The notes under the pieces: generated by a model
What the model was told of the DNA's origin: nothing
The model's input: only the letters and a program-made list of their open reading frames with translations
Database searches by the model: none
Shown here: positions 6,665-15,144 of the stretch, in pieces
How positions within the stretch are numbered: position 1 is the stretch's first letter
Layout of the letters: every line of letters starts with the position of its first letter
Origin: Naasia sp.
GTDB taxonomy: Bacteria > Actinomycetota > Actinomycetes > Actinomycetales > Microbacteriaceae
Length of the DNA: 43,581 nt
Assembly: GCF_025465545.1 (NCBI RefSeq)
Contig: NZ_JAODMK010000052.1
Coordinates: 1 to 43,581 of the forward strand
Direction: 5' to 3'
Program-made: the position numbers and the translations under genes

Positions 6665-6861
6665 GGCGCTCCTCTCCCTGTCGAAGGCGCTGCTGATGGC
6701 GGCCACGAGGATGCTCGGCGCGCGTTTCCGGAGAACTGTCCGCGGCGCACCGCGACCGTGACGTCCTCGAGCGCCATGACGCGGTCGGCGCCGGACCGGT
6801 GCGCCTCGCCTGCGGCCTCGACGAGTTCGCGGTCGTCCTGCCCGCCGAGCGGGGCCGGCGG

Positions 6862-6867
6862 TACGCT
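6862..6867 (+). promoter_or_regulatory. putative leaderless promoter of the 85-aa gene
   Basis: TACGCT followed by exactly 6 nt and then ATG 6874, the spacing expected for a leaderless mRNA. The upstream 6665-6861 stretch shows no gene I can defend. Confidence 0.4.
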
Positions 6868-6873
6868 CGGAGC

Positions 6874-7131
6874 ATGACCGCAGACGACGGAACCGCCCTC
6901 GGCGCTCGGGCGACCCGCGAGCTGGCCGATCAGGGCAAGGACGACCTGACCGAGCCGGTGTCCGAAGCGATCCGCAGCGTCGCGGCGTCCCACGCGGGTC
7001 GCGCTCTCGACGAGGTGGAGTCGGTGCTCAACCAGGCGATCCATGGAGCGACCGGGCTCCAGTCGCTCCTCTCCGTGGAGACCGTCCGCGGCCTGGCTCA
7101 GCGGATCTCGGAGAGCAAGCCGCACGCCTGA
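6874..7131 (+). CDS. small helical hypothetical protein, 85 aa
   Basis: From ATG 6874 the product is acidic and predominantly helical (ELADQGKDDLTEPVSEAIRS, ALDEVESVLNQAIHG, SVETVRGLAQRIS). It has no Cys, signal peptide or membrane helix. The frame stays open upstream to about 6697, with a GTG at 6799 and high third-position GC, so a longer protein cannot be excluded. I prefer ATG 6874 because of the -10 hexamer placed 6 nt before it. The family is unknown. The gene precedes thrS on the same strand but a possible terminator separates them. Confidence 0.6.
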   Translation: MTADDGTALGARATRELADQGKDDLTEPVSEAIRSVAASHAGRALDEVESVLNQAIHGATGLQSLLSVETVRGLAQRISESKPHA

Positions 7132-7147
7132 TCGGGCTGCGCAGGTG

Positions 7148-7187
7148 CCTGGCGGCGTGTCGCCGGGGCCTCTCCTGACGCGCCAGG
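7148..7187 (+). terminator. candidate terminator before thrS
   Basis: Arms CCTGGCG (7148-7154) and CGCCAGG (7181-7187) are perfect complements around a 26-nt loop that can form a smaller GGCG/CGCC stem. There is no T-run. Confidence 0.3.
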
Positions 7188-7205
7188 GCGCCGGATGCCC
7201 GGCGG

Positions 7206-7211
7206 TACAGT
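7206..7211 (+). promoter_or_regulatory. putative thrS -10
   Basis: TACAGT, about 37 nt upstream of the GTG start of thrS. The -35 is not clear. Confidence 0.4.
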
Positions 7212-7248
7212 GGGGGCGTCCCTCCGAGAGAAAGACCGTAGACGCGCC

Positions 7249-9255
7249 GTGACCTCTGCACCTGACACCGACGCCGGAGCGACGACAGGATTCGATCTCT
7301 TCCCCGACAAGGGCGTCGTCGCCATGCGGATCGGCGGAGAGCTGTGGGACCTCTCACGGACGGTGCCCGAGGGCGTTGAGCCCGAGCCGGTCGAGATCGG
7401 CTCGCCGGACGGACTGTCCATCCTCCGGCATTCCACGGCGCACGTCCTCGCCCAGGCGGTGCAGTCCGTCAACCCGGAGGCTCGGCTCGGCATCGGGCCG
7501 CCGGTCACCGACGGCTTCTACTTCGACTTCGACGTGGCCGAGCCGTTCACCCCCGACGACCTGAAGGTCTTCGCCAAGGAGATGGAGCGCATCCAGCGCG
7601 CCGGCCAGCGCTTCGAGCGCCGGGTGGTGACCGAGGACGAGGCGCGCGGACTGTTCGCCCGTGAGCCGTACAAGCTCGAGCTGATCGGACTCAAGGGAGC
7701 GGTCGACGACGCCCAGGACGGCGAGTCGGTCGAGGTCGGCGGCGCCGAGCTCACCGTGTACGAGAACGTCGACCCCCGATCCGGCGACGTCCTCTGGCGC
7801 GACCTCTGCCGCGGACCGCACCTGCCGAGCACCCGTCTCATCCAGAACGGCTGGGCCCTCACCCGGATCGCCGCGGCGTACTGGCGGGGCTCCGAGAAGA
7901 ACACGCAGCTGCAGCGCATCTACGGCACGGCGTGGCCGACGAAGGACGAGCTCCGGGAGCACCAGGCGCGCATCGAGGAGGCGCAGCGGCGGGACCACCG
8001 CAAGCTGGGCGCCGAGCTCGACCTCTTCTCCTTCCCCGACGAGATCGGCTCAGGGCTGGCCGTCTTCCACCCCAAGGGCGGGATCATCCGCCAGGAGATG
8101 GAGCAGCACGCGCTGCGCCGTCACCGGGAGGCCGGCTACCACTACGTCTACACGCCGCACATCTCCAAGTCGGACCTGTTCCTGCAGTCGAACCACCTCG
8201 TCACCTACAAGGAGGGCATGTTCCCTCCGCTGCGGATGGACGAGGAGCGCGACGCGGCGGGGGAGATCGTCAAGCAGGGCCAGGACTACTACCTGAAGCC
8301 GATGAACTGCCCGATGCACATCCTCATCTACAAGGAGCGGGGGCGAAGCTACCGAGAGCTTCCGCTGCGCCTGCAGGAGAACGGCACGGTCTATCGGAAC
8401 GAGCTCTCCGGTGCGCTGCACGGCTTGACCCGGGTCAGGGGCTTCACCCAGGATGACGCCCACCTGTTCGTCACTCCGGATCAGCTCGAGGAGGAGGTGG
8501 CGAAGGTCCTCGAGTTCGTCCTCTCGATGCTCCGCGATTTCGGACTCACCGAGTTCGAGCTCGAACTCTCCATGCGGGACGACGAGAAGGAGAAGTGGAT
8601 CGGCTCGGACGAGTACTGGAGCACCTCCACCGACGCGCTCCGCCGCGTGGCTCTCGCCAGCGGGCTCGCGCTCACGGAGGTCCCGGGCGAGGCCGCCTTC
8701 TACGGACCCAAGATCGACCTGAAGACCCGGGACGCCATCGGACGCATCTGGCAGCTCTCGACCGTGCAGGTCGACCCCAACCTGCCCGAGCGATTCGAGC
8801 TCGAGTTCACCGACCGGGACGGCACCAAGCAGCGTCCGATCATGATCCACCGCGCGCTGTTCGGGTCGATCGAGCGCTTCTTCGCGATCCTCCTCGAGCA
8901 CTACTCCGGCGCCTTCCCGGTCTGGCTCTCGCCCGTCCAGGCGGTCGGCATCCCGGTCGCCGACGAGTACGCCGACTACCTCGGGGGAGTGATCGACCAG
9001 CTCCGCGCCGCGGGCGTCCGTGCCGAGCTCGACGCGAGCGACGACCGGATGCAGAAGAAGATCCGCACGCACACGAAGCAGAAGGTGCCGTTCCAGCTGA
9101 TCGCGGGCGAGGAGGACCGGGCGGCGGGATCCGTGAGCTTCCGCTTCCGGGACGGCACTCAGCGCAACGGGGTGCCGATCGCCGAGGCGGTCGGCCTCAT
9201 CGGCTCCAGCATCGACCGGCGCGTGCAGGTCGTGACCGCCGACGACCTCGCATGA
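7249..9255 (+). CDS. thrS: threonine--tRNA ligase
   Basis: Class II aminoacyl-tRNA synthetase that charges tRNA-Thr. A short N-terminal TGS-like segment ([14 protein letters not shown]) is followed by the second additional (editing) domain with [12 protein letters not shown], whose His residues act in Ser-tRNA editing. The catalytic core carries motif 2 ([12 protein letters not shown]), the zinc and substrate region KPMNCPMHI and motif 3 ([13 protein letters not shown]). A C-terminal anticodon-binding domain starts near PVWLSPVQ. I chose GTG 7249 (668 aa); an ATG at 7324 would remove 25 residues and is possible. The stop overlaps the HIT gene by 4 nt, implying coupling. The thrS-HIT order is conserved in actinobacteria. 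Confidence 0.96.
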   Translation: MTSAPDTDAGATTGFDLFPDKGVVAMRIGGELWDLSRTVPEGVEPEPVEIGSPDGLSILRHSTAHVLAQAVQSVNPEARLGIGPPVTDGFYFDFDVAEPFTPDDLKVFAKEMERIQRAGQRFERRVVTEDEARGLFAREPYKLELIGLKGAVDDAQDGESVEVGGAELTVYENVDPRSGDVLWRDLCRGPHLPSTRLIQNGWALTRIAAAYWRGSEKNTQLQRIYGTAWPTKDELREHQARIEEAQRRDHRKLGAELDLFSFPDEIGSGLAVFHPKGGIIRQEMEQHALRRHREAGYHYVYTPHISKSDLFLQSNHLVTYKEGMFPPLRMDEERDAAGEIVKQGQDYYLKPMNCPMHILIYKERGRSYRELPLRLQENGTVYRNELSGALHGLTRVRGFTQDDAHLFVTPDQLEEEVAKVLEFVLSMLRDFGLTEFELELSMRDDEKEKWIGSDEYWSTSTDALRRVALASGLALTEVPGEAAFYGPKIDLKTRDAIGRIWQLSTVQVDPNLPERFELEFTDRDGTKQRPIMIHRALFGSIERFFAILLEHYSGAFPVWLSPVQAVGIPVADEYADYLGGVIDQLRAAGVRAELDASDDRMQKKIRTHTKQKVPFQLIAGEEDRAAGSVSFRFRDGTQRNGVPIAEAVGLIGSSIDRRVQVVTADDLA

Positions 9256-9818
9256 GCGGCGGGCCGTACTCGGCGGCGGAGTTCAACGGCGAGGCGGAGT
9301 CCTCGGCCGACTTCGCCGCGGTGCCCGATGCGTTCCAGCGGCTCTGGACCCCGCACCGGATGGCATACATCGAGACCGGCGGCAGGCCGGACGGCTGCCC
9401 CTTCTGCGTCGCACCCACCCGCAGCGATGAGGAGGCGCTCATCGTGGCCCGCGGCACCGCCGCGTACGTGATCCTCAACCTGTTCCCGTACAACTCCGGC
9501 CACCTGCTGGTGTGCCCGTACCGCCATGTTGCGCTGTATGACGAGGCCAGCGAGCAGGAGATCGACGAGATCTCCCGCCTCACCCAGACGGCGATGCGCG
9601 TGGTGAGGAGCGTCTCCGGCAGCGAGGGCTTCAACCTGGGGATGAACCAGGGACGCATCGCGGGCGCGGGCATCGCGGACCACCTGCACCAGCACGTCGT
9701 TCCCCGGTGGGCGACCGACGCCAACTTCTTCCCGATCATCGCCCACACCAAGGCGCTGCCGCAGCTGCTCGGCGAGGTGCGCTCCGCCCTCGCCGACGCC
9801 TGGCCGGGCGTAGACTAG
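9252..9818 (+). CDS. HIT family Ap4A phosphorylase-like protein
   Basis: A 188-aa histidine-triad protein with the active-site motif [10 protein letters not shown] near residues 137-146. The ATG overlaps the thrS stop (ATGA). The extended family context [20 protein letters not shown] and the position after thrS match the mycobacterial HIT phosphorylase (Rv2613c type), which cleaves diadenosine tetraphosphate by phosphorolysis. CPFC near the N-terminus is a typical HIT metal or structural motif. It is cytoplasmic. In mycobacteria this gene is followed by pgsA and PIM-synthesis genes, but here the next gene is pdxS. Confidence 0.9.
   Translation: MSGGPYSAAEFNGEAESSADFAAVPDAFQRLWTPHRMAYIETGGRPDGCPFCVAPTRSDEEALIVARGTAAYVILNLFPYNSGHLLVCPYRHVALYDEASEQEIDEISRLTQTAMRVVRSVSGSEGFNLGMNQGRIAGAGIADHLHQHVVPRWATDANFFPIIAHTKALPQLLGEVRSALADAWPGVD
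9812..9817 (+). promoter_or_regulatory. possible pdxS -10
   Basis: TAGACT overlapping the HIT stop codon, giving an expected leader of roughly 78 nt before the pdxS GTG. The same hexamer precedes yebC. Confidence 0.35.
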
Positions 9819-9901
9819 GGGCCGTTCCGCGCCGCCCACCCGGGCGATGCGGCATGCGCGCGGGTACGAGCGCGCGGACACGATTGATTGGCGACACGGA
9901 C

Positions 9902-10813
9902 GTGACGGACACCACAGGCAACGCGGGCGGCAGCTCATTCGGCACGAGCAGGGTCAAGCGCGGCCTTGCCGAGATGCTCAAGGGCGGCGTGATCATGGAC
10001 GTCGTCACGGCCGATCAGGCGCGCATCGCCGAGGACGCCGGCGCCGTCGCCGTGATGGCGCTCGAGCGCGTCCCCGCCGACATCCGCGCCCAGGGCGGCG
10101 TGGCCCGCATGAGCGACCCCGACCTCATCGAGCAGATCATCGCGTCCGTGTCGATCCCCGTCATGGCGAAGGCCCGCATCGGGCACTTCGTGGAGGCGCA
10201 GGTCCTGCAGGCGCTCGGTGTCGACTACGTCGACGAGTCCGAGGTGCTCTCGCCGGCCGACTACGTCAACCACATCGACAAGTGGGACTTCACGGTCCCC
10301 TTCGTCTGCGGTGCCACCAACCTGGGCGAGGCGCTCCGCCGTCTCACCGAGGGCGCCGCCATGATCCGCTCGAAGGGCGAGGCCGGCACCGGTGACGTGT
10401 CCGAGGCCACCAAGCACATCCGCACGATCAAGGGCGAGATCGCCGCCCTCGGCGCCAAGAGCGCCGACGAGCTCTACGTCGCCGCGAAGGAGCTGCAGGC
10501 GCCATACGACCTCGTCGTCGAGGTCGCCCGCACCGGCCACCTCCCCGTCGTGCTGTTCACCGCGGGCGGCGTCGCGACGCCGGCCGACGCGGCCCTGATG
10601 ATGCAGCTCGGCGCGGACGGCGTGTTCGTCGGCTCCGGCATCTTCAAGTCGGGCGACCCGGCCAAGCGGGCCGCGGCCATCGTCCGGGCGACCACGTTCT
10701 ACGACGACCCGGCCGTCATCGCAGACGCGTCGCGCGGCCTCGGCGAGGCGATGGTGGGCATCAACGTGTCCGACCTGCCGGCGCCGCACCGGCTCGCCAC
10801 GCGTGGCTGGTAG
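9902..10813 (+). CDS. pdxS: pyridoxal 5'-phosphate synthase lyase subunit PdxS
   Basis: A 303-aa TIM-barrel enzyme that forms PLP from ribose 5-phosphate, glyceraldehyde 3-phosphate and ammonia delivered by PdxT. Motifs include [18 protein letters not shown] (catalytic Asp), [27 protein letters not shown] (Schiff-base Lys), [10 protein letters not shown], the second Lys segment [11 protein letters not shown], and [14 protein letters not shown] near the C-terminus. GTG 9902 is used as the start; the first 15 residues are variable and Gly/Ser-rich. It overlaps pdxT by 11 nt, so the two subunits are coupled. Confidence 0.97.
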   Translation: MTDTTGNAGGSSFGTSRVKRGLAEMLKGGVIMDVVTADQARIAEDAGAVAVMALERVPADIRAQGGVARMSDPDLIEQIIASVSIPVMAKARIGHFVEAQVLQALGVDYVDESEVLSPADYVNHIDKWDFTVPFVCGATNLGEALRRLTEGAAMIRSKGEAGTGDVSEATKHIRTIKGEIAALGAKSADELYVAAKELQAPYDLVVEVARTGHLPVVLFTAGGVATPADAALMMQLGADGVFVGSGIFKSGDPAKRAAAIVRATTFYDDPAVIADASRGLGEAMVGINVSDLPAPHRLATRGW

Positions 10814-11390
10814 TCCGAGAGTCGGCGTCCTCGCCCTCCAGGGCGACTTCCGGGAGCACCTCGCGGTGCTCCGGGCCCTCGGAGCGGACGCGCGCCCCGT
10901 GCGGCGTCCGGAGGAGCTCACGGAGATCGACGGTCTCGTGATCCCGGGCGGCGAGTCGACGGTCATCGACAAGCTGTCCCGCGCGTTCGGCGTCGCCGAG
11001 CCCCTGAAGGCCGCGATCGCGGGCGGGCTTCCGGTCTACGGCACCTGCGCGGGCCTCATCCTGCTCGCCGACACCGTCCGGGACAGCATCCAGGGGCAGC
11101 AGAGCTTCGGCGGACTCGATGTCGTCGTGCGGCGCAACGCGTTCGGCACCCAGCTCGACTCCTTCGAGACGGACCTCGACATCCCCGAGCTCGGCGCGGA
11201 CCCCGTGCACGCCGTGTTCATCCGCGCCCCCATCGTGGAGGAGGTGGGTCCGGCGGCCCGCCCGCTCGCCGAGCTCGAGGACGGCCGCGTCGTCGCCGTG
11301 GAGCAGGGGAACCTGCTCGGCACCTCGTTCCACCCTGAGGTCACCGGCGACACCCGCTTCCACGAGTACTTCCTCCGCAAGCTGGGCTGA
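10803..11390 (+). CDS. pdxT: pyridoxal 5'-phosphate synthase glutaminase subunit PdxT
   Basis: A 195-aa class I glutaminase that supplies ammonia to PdxS. Catalytic features are [12 protein letters not shown] (Cys near residue 82), LVIPGGEST (oxyanion region) and [11 protein letters not shown] (His-Glu of the triad). The start is GTG 10803 inside the end of pdxS, in a different frame. Together they form the DXP-independent vitamin B6 route typical of actinobacteria. No PdxR-type regulator is adjacent. Confidence 0.96.
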   Translation: MAGSPRVGVLALQGDFREHLAVLRALGADARPVRRPEELTEIDGLVIPGGESTVIDKLSRAFGVAEPLKAAIAGGLPVYGTCAGLILLADTVRDSIQGQQSFGGLDVVVRRNAFGTQLDSFETDLDIPELGADPVHAVFIRAPIVEEVGPAARPLAELEDGRVVAVEQGNLLGTSFHPEVTGDTRFHEYFLRKLG

Positions 11391-11479
11391 GAACTGCTCC
11401 TGCTGCGGCGGTCGTGGCTGCAGCCGGGGACGTGGCCACATTGTGCGCTGAGCAGCCGGGAGGGGCCAGGGCGGTGAAT

Positions 11480-11485
11480 TAGACT
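11480..11485 (+). promoter_or_regulatory. putative -10 of yebC transcript
   Basis: TAGACT about 34 nt before ATG 11519, in the 128-bp spacer after pdxT. Confidence 0.45.
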
Positions 11486-11518
11486 GGGCGCCGCCATTCG
11501 GGCCGGAAGAGGATCAGC

Positions 11519-12277
11519 ATGTCAGGGCATTCCAAGTGGGCGACGACCAAGCACCAGAAGGCGATCAAGGACAGCCGTCGTGCGAAGTCCTTCGCCAAGC
11601 TCATCAAGAACATCGAGGTGGCCGCCAAGATGGGCGGCGCCGACCTCTCCGGCAATCCGACCCTCGTCGACGCCGTGCAGAAGGCGAAGAAGACCTCGGT
11701 CCCCAACGACAACATCGACCGCGCGATCAAGCGCGGAGCGGGACTCTCCGGCGAGTCCATCGACTACCAGACGATCATGTACGAGGGCTACGGGCCGCAC
11801 GGCGTCGCCCTGCTGATCGAGTGCCTCACCGACAACAAGAATCGTGCCGCCGCCGAGGTGCGCACGGCGATGACCCGCAGCGGCGGCACCATGGCCGACC
11901 CGGGCAGCGTCGCCTACAACTTCAGCCGCAAGGGCGTCATCTCGGTCAGCAAGACCGACAGCCTCACCGAGGACGACATCCTGCTCGCCGTGCTCGATGC
12001 CGGCGCCGAGGAGGTGAACGACCGCGGCCAGGGCTTCGAGATCGTGACCGAGCCGAGCGATCTGGTCGCCGCGCGCACCGCGCTGCAGGGCGCGGGCATC
12101 GACTACGACGCGGCGGACGCGGAGTTCGTGCCGGGAGTGACCGTCTCGCTCGACGCGGAGACCGCGCGCAAGGTCTTCCGCCTGATCGATGCGCTCGAGG
12201 ATCTGGACGACGTGCAGAACGTCTTCGCCAACTTCGACGTTCCGGCCGACGTGATGGCCGAACTCGAGAACGACTGA
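11519..12277 (+). CDS. yebC: YebC/PmpR family transcription or translation regulator
   Basis: 252 aa, full length. It begins with the family signature [20 protein letters not shown] and continues with [47 protein letters not shown] and [10 protein letters not shown]. YebC proteins were named as transcription regulators; some members have been linked to relieving ribosome stalling. ATG 11519 has GAAGAGG upstream. ruvC begins 4 nt after the stop, so yebC and ruvC are co-transcribed, an arrangement kept in many bacteria. Confidence 0.95.
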   Translation: MSGHSKWATTKHQKAIKDSRRAKSFAKLIKNIEVAAKMGGADLSGNPTLVDAVQKAKKTSVPNDNIDRAIKRGAGLSGESIDYQTIMYEGYGPHGVALLIECLTDNKNRAAAEVRTAMTRSGGTMADPGSVAYNFSRKGVISVSKTDSLTEDDILLAVLDAGAEEVNDRGQGFEIVTEPSDLVAARTALQGAGIDYDAADAEFVPGVTVSLDAETARKVFRLIDALEDLDDVQNVFANFDVPADVMAELEND

Positions 12278-12281
12278 CGCG

Positions 12282-12842
12282 GTGCGCGTCCTCGGCGTCG
12301 ACCCGGGCCTCACCCGCTGCGGCGTCGGGGTGGTGGATGTGGCGCCGGGGCGCAAGGCGGTGCTCGTCCACGTCAGCGTGATCCGCACCCCGCCCGAGCT
12401 GGCCCTCGAGGAGCGGGTGGTCCGCATCGGCCGGGGGATCGCCGAGCTGCTCGACGAGCATCGGCCCGATGTCGTGGCGCTCGAGCGGGTGTTCGCACAG
12501 CACAACGTGCGGACCGTGATGGGCACCGCTCAGGCCAGCGGCGTCGCCATGTACATGGCGGCGGAGCGCGGGCTCGCCGTGGCCCTGCACACCCCCTCCG
12601 AGGTGAAGGCCGCGGTCACCGGCTACGGTGCGGCGGACAAGAAGCAGGTGGGCGCCATGGTGGCGCGAATCCTCGGGCTCGACGCTCCGCCGTCGCCCGC
12701 CGACGCCGCGGACGCCCTCGCGATCGCGATCTGCCATGCCTGGCGAGGCCCGGCCGCCATCGCGACACCCTCGGGAGGGACGGGACTCACGCCGGCGCAG
12801 CGCGCCTGGGCCGAGGCGGAGAAGGGCAGCCGCCGGCGCTAG
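12282..12842 (+). CDS. ruvC: crossover junction endodeoxyribonuclease RuvC
   Basis: 186-aa Holliday-junction resolvase with an RNase H-like fold. Acidic active-site residues are visible: Asp in [12 protein letters not shown] (residue about 7), Glu in [12 protein letters not shown], and the C-terminal Asp residues in [18 protein letters not shown] 12282 follows the yebC stop directly. It acts with RuvAB, encoded just downstream, in recombinational repair. The C-terminal 30 residues are a basic, low-complexity extension. Confidence 0.96.
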   Translation: MRVLGVDPGLTRCGVGVVDVAPGRKAVLVHVSVIRTPPELALEERVVRIGRGIAELLDEHRPDVVALERVFAQHNVRTVMGTAQASGVAMYMAAERGLAVALHTPSEVKAAVTGYGAADKKQVGAMVARILGLDAPPSPADAADALAIAICHAWRGPAAIATPSGGTGLTPAQRAWAEAEKGSRRR

Positions 12843-12916
12843 CCGGACCGAGGCGCACTCTCGAACACGTCTTCGACTCGCCGGGCCGCCTTGCGGACTG
12901 CGCCGGGACCCCTGCC

Positions 12917-12922
12917 TAACCT
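12917..12922 (+). promoter_or_regulatory. putative leaderless promoter of ruvA
   Basis: TAACCT, then a 6-nt spacer, then ATG 12929. TTGCGG at 12891-12896 is a weak -35 candidate. The spacing suggests that ruvA-ruvB also have their own leaderless transcript. Confidence 0.5.
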
Positions 12923-12928
12923 GGGGCC

Positions 12929-13537
12929 ATGATCTCCTCGCTGCGCGGAACCGTCCTCGCCGTGTCCGGGACGTCGGCCGTGATCGAGGTCGGTGGGGTG
13001 GGCTACGGCGTCACTGTGACCCCCCAGCACGCCCTGTCCCTCCGGGAGGGCGCCGAGACCCTGGTCCACACCGCACTGATCGTGCGCGAGGACGACATGT
13101 CGCTGTTCGGCTTCGCAGACCTCGACACCCTCCGGGTGTTCGACCTCCTGCGCGGCGTCACCGGCGTCGGGCCCAAATCCGCCGTCGGAGTGCTCTCGGC
13201 CATGACCCCGGATGAGGTGGCGGCAGCCGTCACCTCGGAGGACGACGGAGCATTCCGGAAGGTGTCCGGCATCGGCCCGAAGACGGCCAAGCTCATCGTC
13301 GTCTCCCTCGCCGGCAAGCTGTTCCCGGTCCGTGCGGTGGCCTTCGCCCCCGCTCCGAGCGCGATCGGCGCCGACGTCGTGGTCGCCCTGGTCGGCCTCG
13401 GCTGGCCGGAGCGCACCGCGCAGCAGACCGTCGAGGACGTACTCCGCGATCTCGGACCCGAGCAGAGCACCCCCGTGCTGCTCCGCGCCGCGCTGGCGCT
13501 GCTCGGTCCCCGCCAGCTGAGCGGTGCAACCTCGTGA
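12929..13537 (+). CDS. ruvA: Holliday junction branch migration complex subunit RuvA
   Basis: 202 aa. The N-terminal OB-fold domain starts [12 protein letters not shown] and includes [12 protein letters not shown]. Two helix-hairpin-helix motifs follow ([17 protein letters not shown] and [16 protein letters not shown]), which bind the four-way junction. The C-terminal domain III ([20 protein letters not shown]) contacts RuvB. The start is ATG 12929, without a Shine-Dalgarno. The end overlaps ruvB by 4 nt. Confidence 0.97.
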   Translation: MISSLRGTVLAVSGTSAVIEVGGVGYGVTVTPQHALSLREGAETLVHTALIVREDDMSLFGFADLDTLRVFDLLRGVTGVGPKSAVGVLSAMTPDEVAAAVTSEDDGAFRKVSGIGPKTAKLIVVSLAGKLFPVRAVAFAPAPSAIGADVVVALVGLGWPERTAQQTVEDVLRDLGPEQSTPVLLRAALALLGPRQLSGATS

Positions 13538-14571
13538 CCGACGAGATCGTCCGCCCGGAGCCCGAGTCCGACGCCGAGCTGGCGTTCGAGGGCGCGCTCC
13601 GCCCGAAGTCGCTGGCGGAGTTCGTGGGGCAGGTGAAGGTGCGCGGCCAGCTGCAGCTGCTGCTCCGGGCCGCCGCCATGCAGAACCGCGCACCGGACCA
13701 CATCCTCCTGGCCGGTCCTCCCGGCCTCGGCAAGACCACCCTGGCCATGATCGTCGCCCAGGAGAGCAATCGGCCCCTCCGGCTCTCCAGCGGCCCGGCC
13801 ATCCAGCACGCCGGCGACCTCGCCGCCGTGCTGTCCTCGCTGGTCCCCGGCGAGGTGCTCTTCATCGACGAGATCCACCGGATGGCCCGCTCGGCCGAGG
13901 AGATGCTCTACCTCGCCATGGAGGACTTCCGGATCGACATCATGGTGGGCAAGGGTGCAGGCGCTACGAGCATCCCGCTCGACCTGGCCCCCTTCACCCT
14001 CGTCGGTGCCACCACCCGCTCCGGCATGCTGCCGAACCCCCTCCGGGACCGCTTCGGATTCACCGCGCACCTCGAGTTCTACGAGACCGAGGAGCTCGAG
14101 CGCGTGCTCGAACGAGCCGCAGGCCTGCTCGAGCTCGACGTGGAGCGCGGCGCGCTGCGCGAGATCGCCGGTCGCAGCCGCGGCACCCCCCGCATCGCCA
14201 ACAGGCTGCTCCGGCGAGTCCGCGACTACGCGCTCGTGCACGGCACCCGGGCCGGCCACGAGGCGGTCGACGCCGCTCTCGAGCTCTACGACGTCGACCC
14301 GATCGGACTCGACCGGCTGGACCGCGCCATCATGCAGGCGATCCTCCTCCGCTTCGACGGCGGCCCCGTCGGCCTCAACACGCTGGCGGTGTCGGTCGGC
14401 GAGGAGTCGGAGACGATCGAGAGCGTCGTGGAGCCCTTCCTCGTCCGCATGGGCTTCCTCAGTCGAACGCCTCGGGGCCGGGTCGCGACGCCCGCCGCCT
14501 GGCGCCATTTCGGACTCGCCCGGCAGGGCGACGTGTCGGTACCGGCCGCACTGTTCGGCGACCGGGTATGA
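13534..14571 (+). CDS. ruvB: Holliday junction branch migration helicase RuvB
   Basis: 345-aa AAA+ motor of the RuvAB complex. Walker A is GPPGLGKTT, Walker B is VLFIDEIHR, sensor 1 is [10 protein letters not shown], and the arginine-finger region is NPLRDRFGF. The C-terminal winged-helix DNA-binding domain includes [15 protein letters not shown]. The start is GTG 13534, overlapping the ruvA stop. Confidence 0.98.
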   Translation: MTDEIVRPEPESDAELAFEGALRPKSLAEFVGQVKVRGQLQLLLRAAAMQNRAPDHILLAGPPGLGKTTLAMIVAQESNRPLRLSSGPAIQHAGDLAAVLSSLVPGEVLFIDEIHRMARSAEEMLYLAMEDFRIDIMVGKGAGATSIPLDLAPFTLVGATTRSGMLPNPLRDRFGFTAHLEFYETEELERVLERAAGLLELDVERGALREIAGRSRGTPRIANRLLRRVRDYALVHGTRAGHEAVDAALELYDVDPIGLDRLDRAIMQAILLRFDGGPVGLNTLAVSVGEESETIESVVEPFLVRMGFLSRTPRGRVATPAAWRHFGLARQGDVSVPAALFGDRV

Positions 14572-14572
14572 T
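14567..14572 (+). promoter_or_regulatory. strong-looking -10 at the end of ruvB
   Basis: TATGAT, the closest match to the consensus in this window, overlaps the ruvB stop codon. It would give a leader of about 93 nt for yajC-secDF. A second candidate lies at 14637. Confidence 0.4.
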
Positions 14573-14631
14573 TTGCTCGTTATTGCGCGTCGCCTGCGGC
14601 CTCTCCGCTGCCCATCGCGCTCCCAGTCCGC

Positions 14632-14645
14632 GTCACTAGAGTGAC
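14632..14645 (+). promoter_or_regulatory. inverted repeat over a possible yajC -10
   Basis: GTCACT-AG-AGTGAC, 6-bp perfect arms with a 2-nt spacer. TAGAGT (14637-14642), a possible -10 for yajC, lies inside it. A dimeric regulator could bind here, but chance is possible. Confidence 0.35.
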
Positions 14646-14671
14646 CGGCTCTCTCTCGGAAGGCTTTCAAC

Positions 14672-15070
14672 GTGGATCCGTTGACCATCGTCATGCTCGC
14701 AGTGCTCGCCCTGCTGATCTTCTTCATGTTCCGCAACAGCCGCAAGCGTCAGCGTGACGTCGCGGCCATGGCGGACCGCACCAAGGCGGGCGCCCAGGTG
14801 ATGACCAACTTCGGCGTGTTCGGCACCATCCTCTCGATCGACGACGAGGAGAACCAGGTCCTCCTCGAGACGACGCCGGGCACGGTGCTCAAGGTGCACC
14901 GCCAGACGATCGCCAAGATCATCACTCCGAGCGACGTCGTGGCCGAGGACGAGGACGAGGACGTCGTCATCGCCGACCCGGCCGTCGAGCCGGACTTCGG
15001 CGAGCGTCTGCCCGTCCAGGACGACACCCAGAAGCCCTCCGCCGGCTCCGTGAAGAAGACCGACCAGTAG
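14672..15070 (+). CDS. yajC: preprotein translocase subunit YajC
   Basis: 132 aa with a single N-terminal membrane helix (IVMLAVLALLIFFMFRNSRK), then a cytoplasmic domain with KAGAQVMTNFGVFGTI and VLLETTPGTVLKVHRQTI, the conserved YajC core. The C-terminal 45 residues are acidic and then polar, typical of actinobacterial forms. GTG 14672 has GGAAGG upstream. It forms the SecDF-YajC complex with the next two genes and supports Sec-dependent export. Confidence 0.94.
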   Translation: MDPLTIVMLAVLALLIFFMFRNSRKRQRDVAAMADRTKAGAQVMTNFGVFGTILSIDDEENQVLLETTPGTVLKVHRQTIAKIITPSDVVAEDEDEDVVIADPAVEPDFGERLPVQDDTQKPSAGSVKKTDQ

Positions 15071-15144
15071 CCCGTAGCGCCCGCCTGCGCCGCCTGCCGG
15101 CGCAGGCTTCCGCCTGCCCCTTCGAAGAAAGCTGAGTCCTGTCG

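Noticed and set aside
6784-6870. GGDEF-like segment (GLDEFAVVLP)
   Set aside because: Only a short match; the Gly-Gly pair is missing and nothing before or after resembles a diguanylate cyclase.
7132-7248. T-box riboswitch upstream of thrS
   Set aside because: The spacer is only 117 bp and I see no T-box core sequence or threonine specifier loop.
13003-14745. A 580-codon minus-strand open frame across ruvA-ruvB
   Set aside because: It is the antisense shadow of two unmistakable genes; its residues are typical of reverse-strand translation (His, Arg, Gly, Leu rich).
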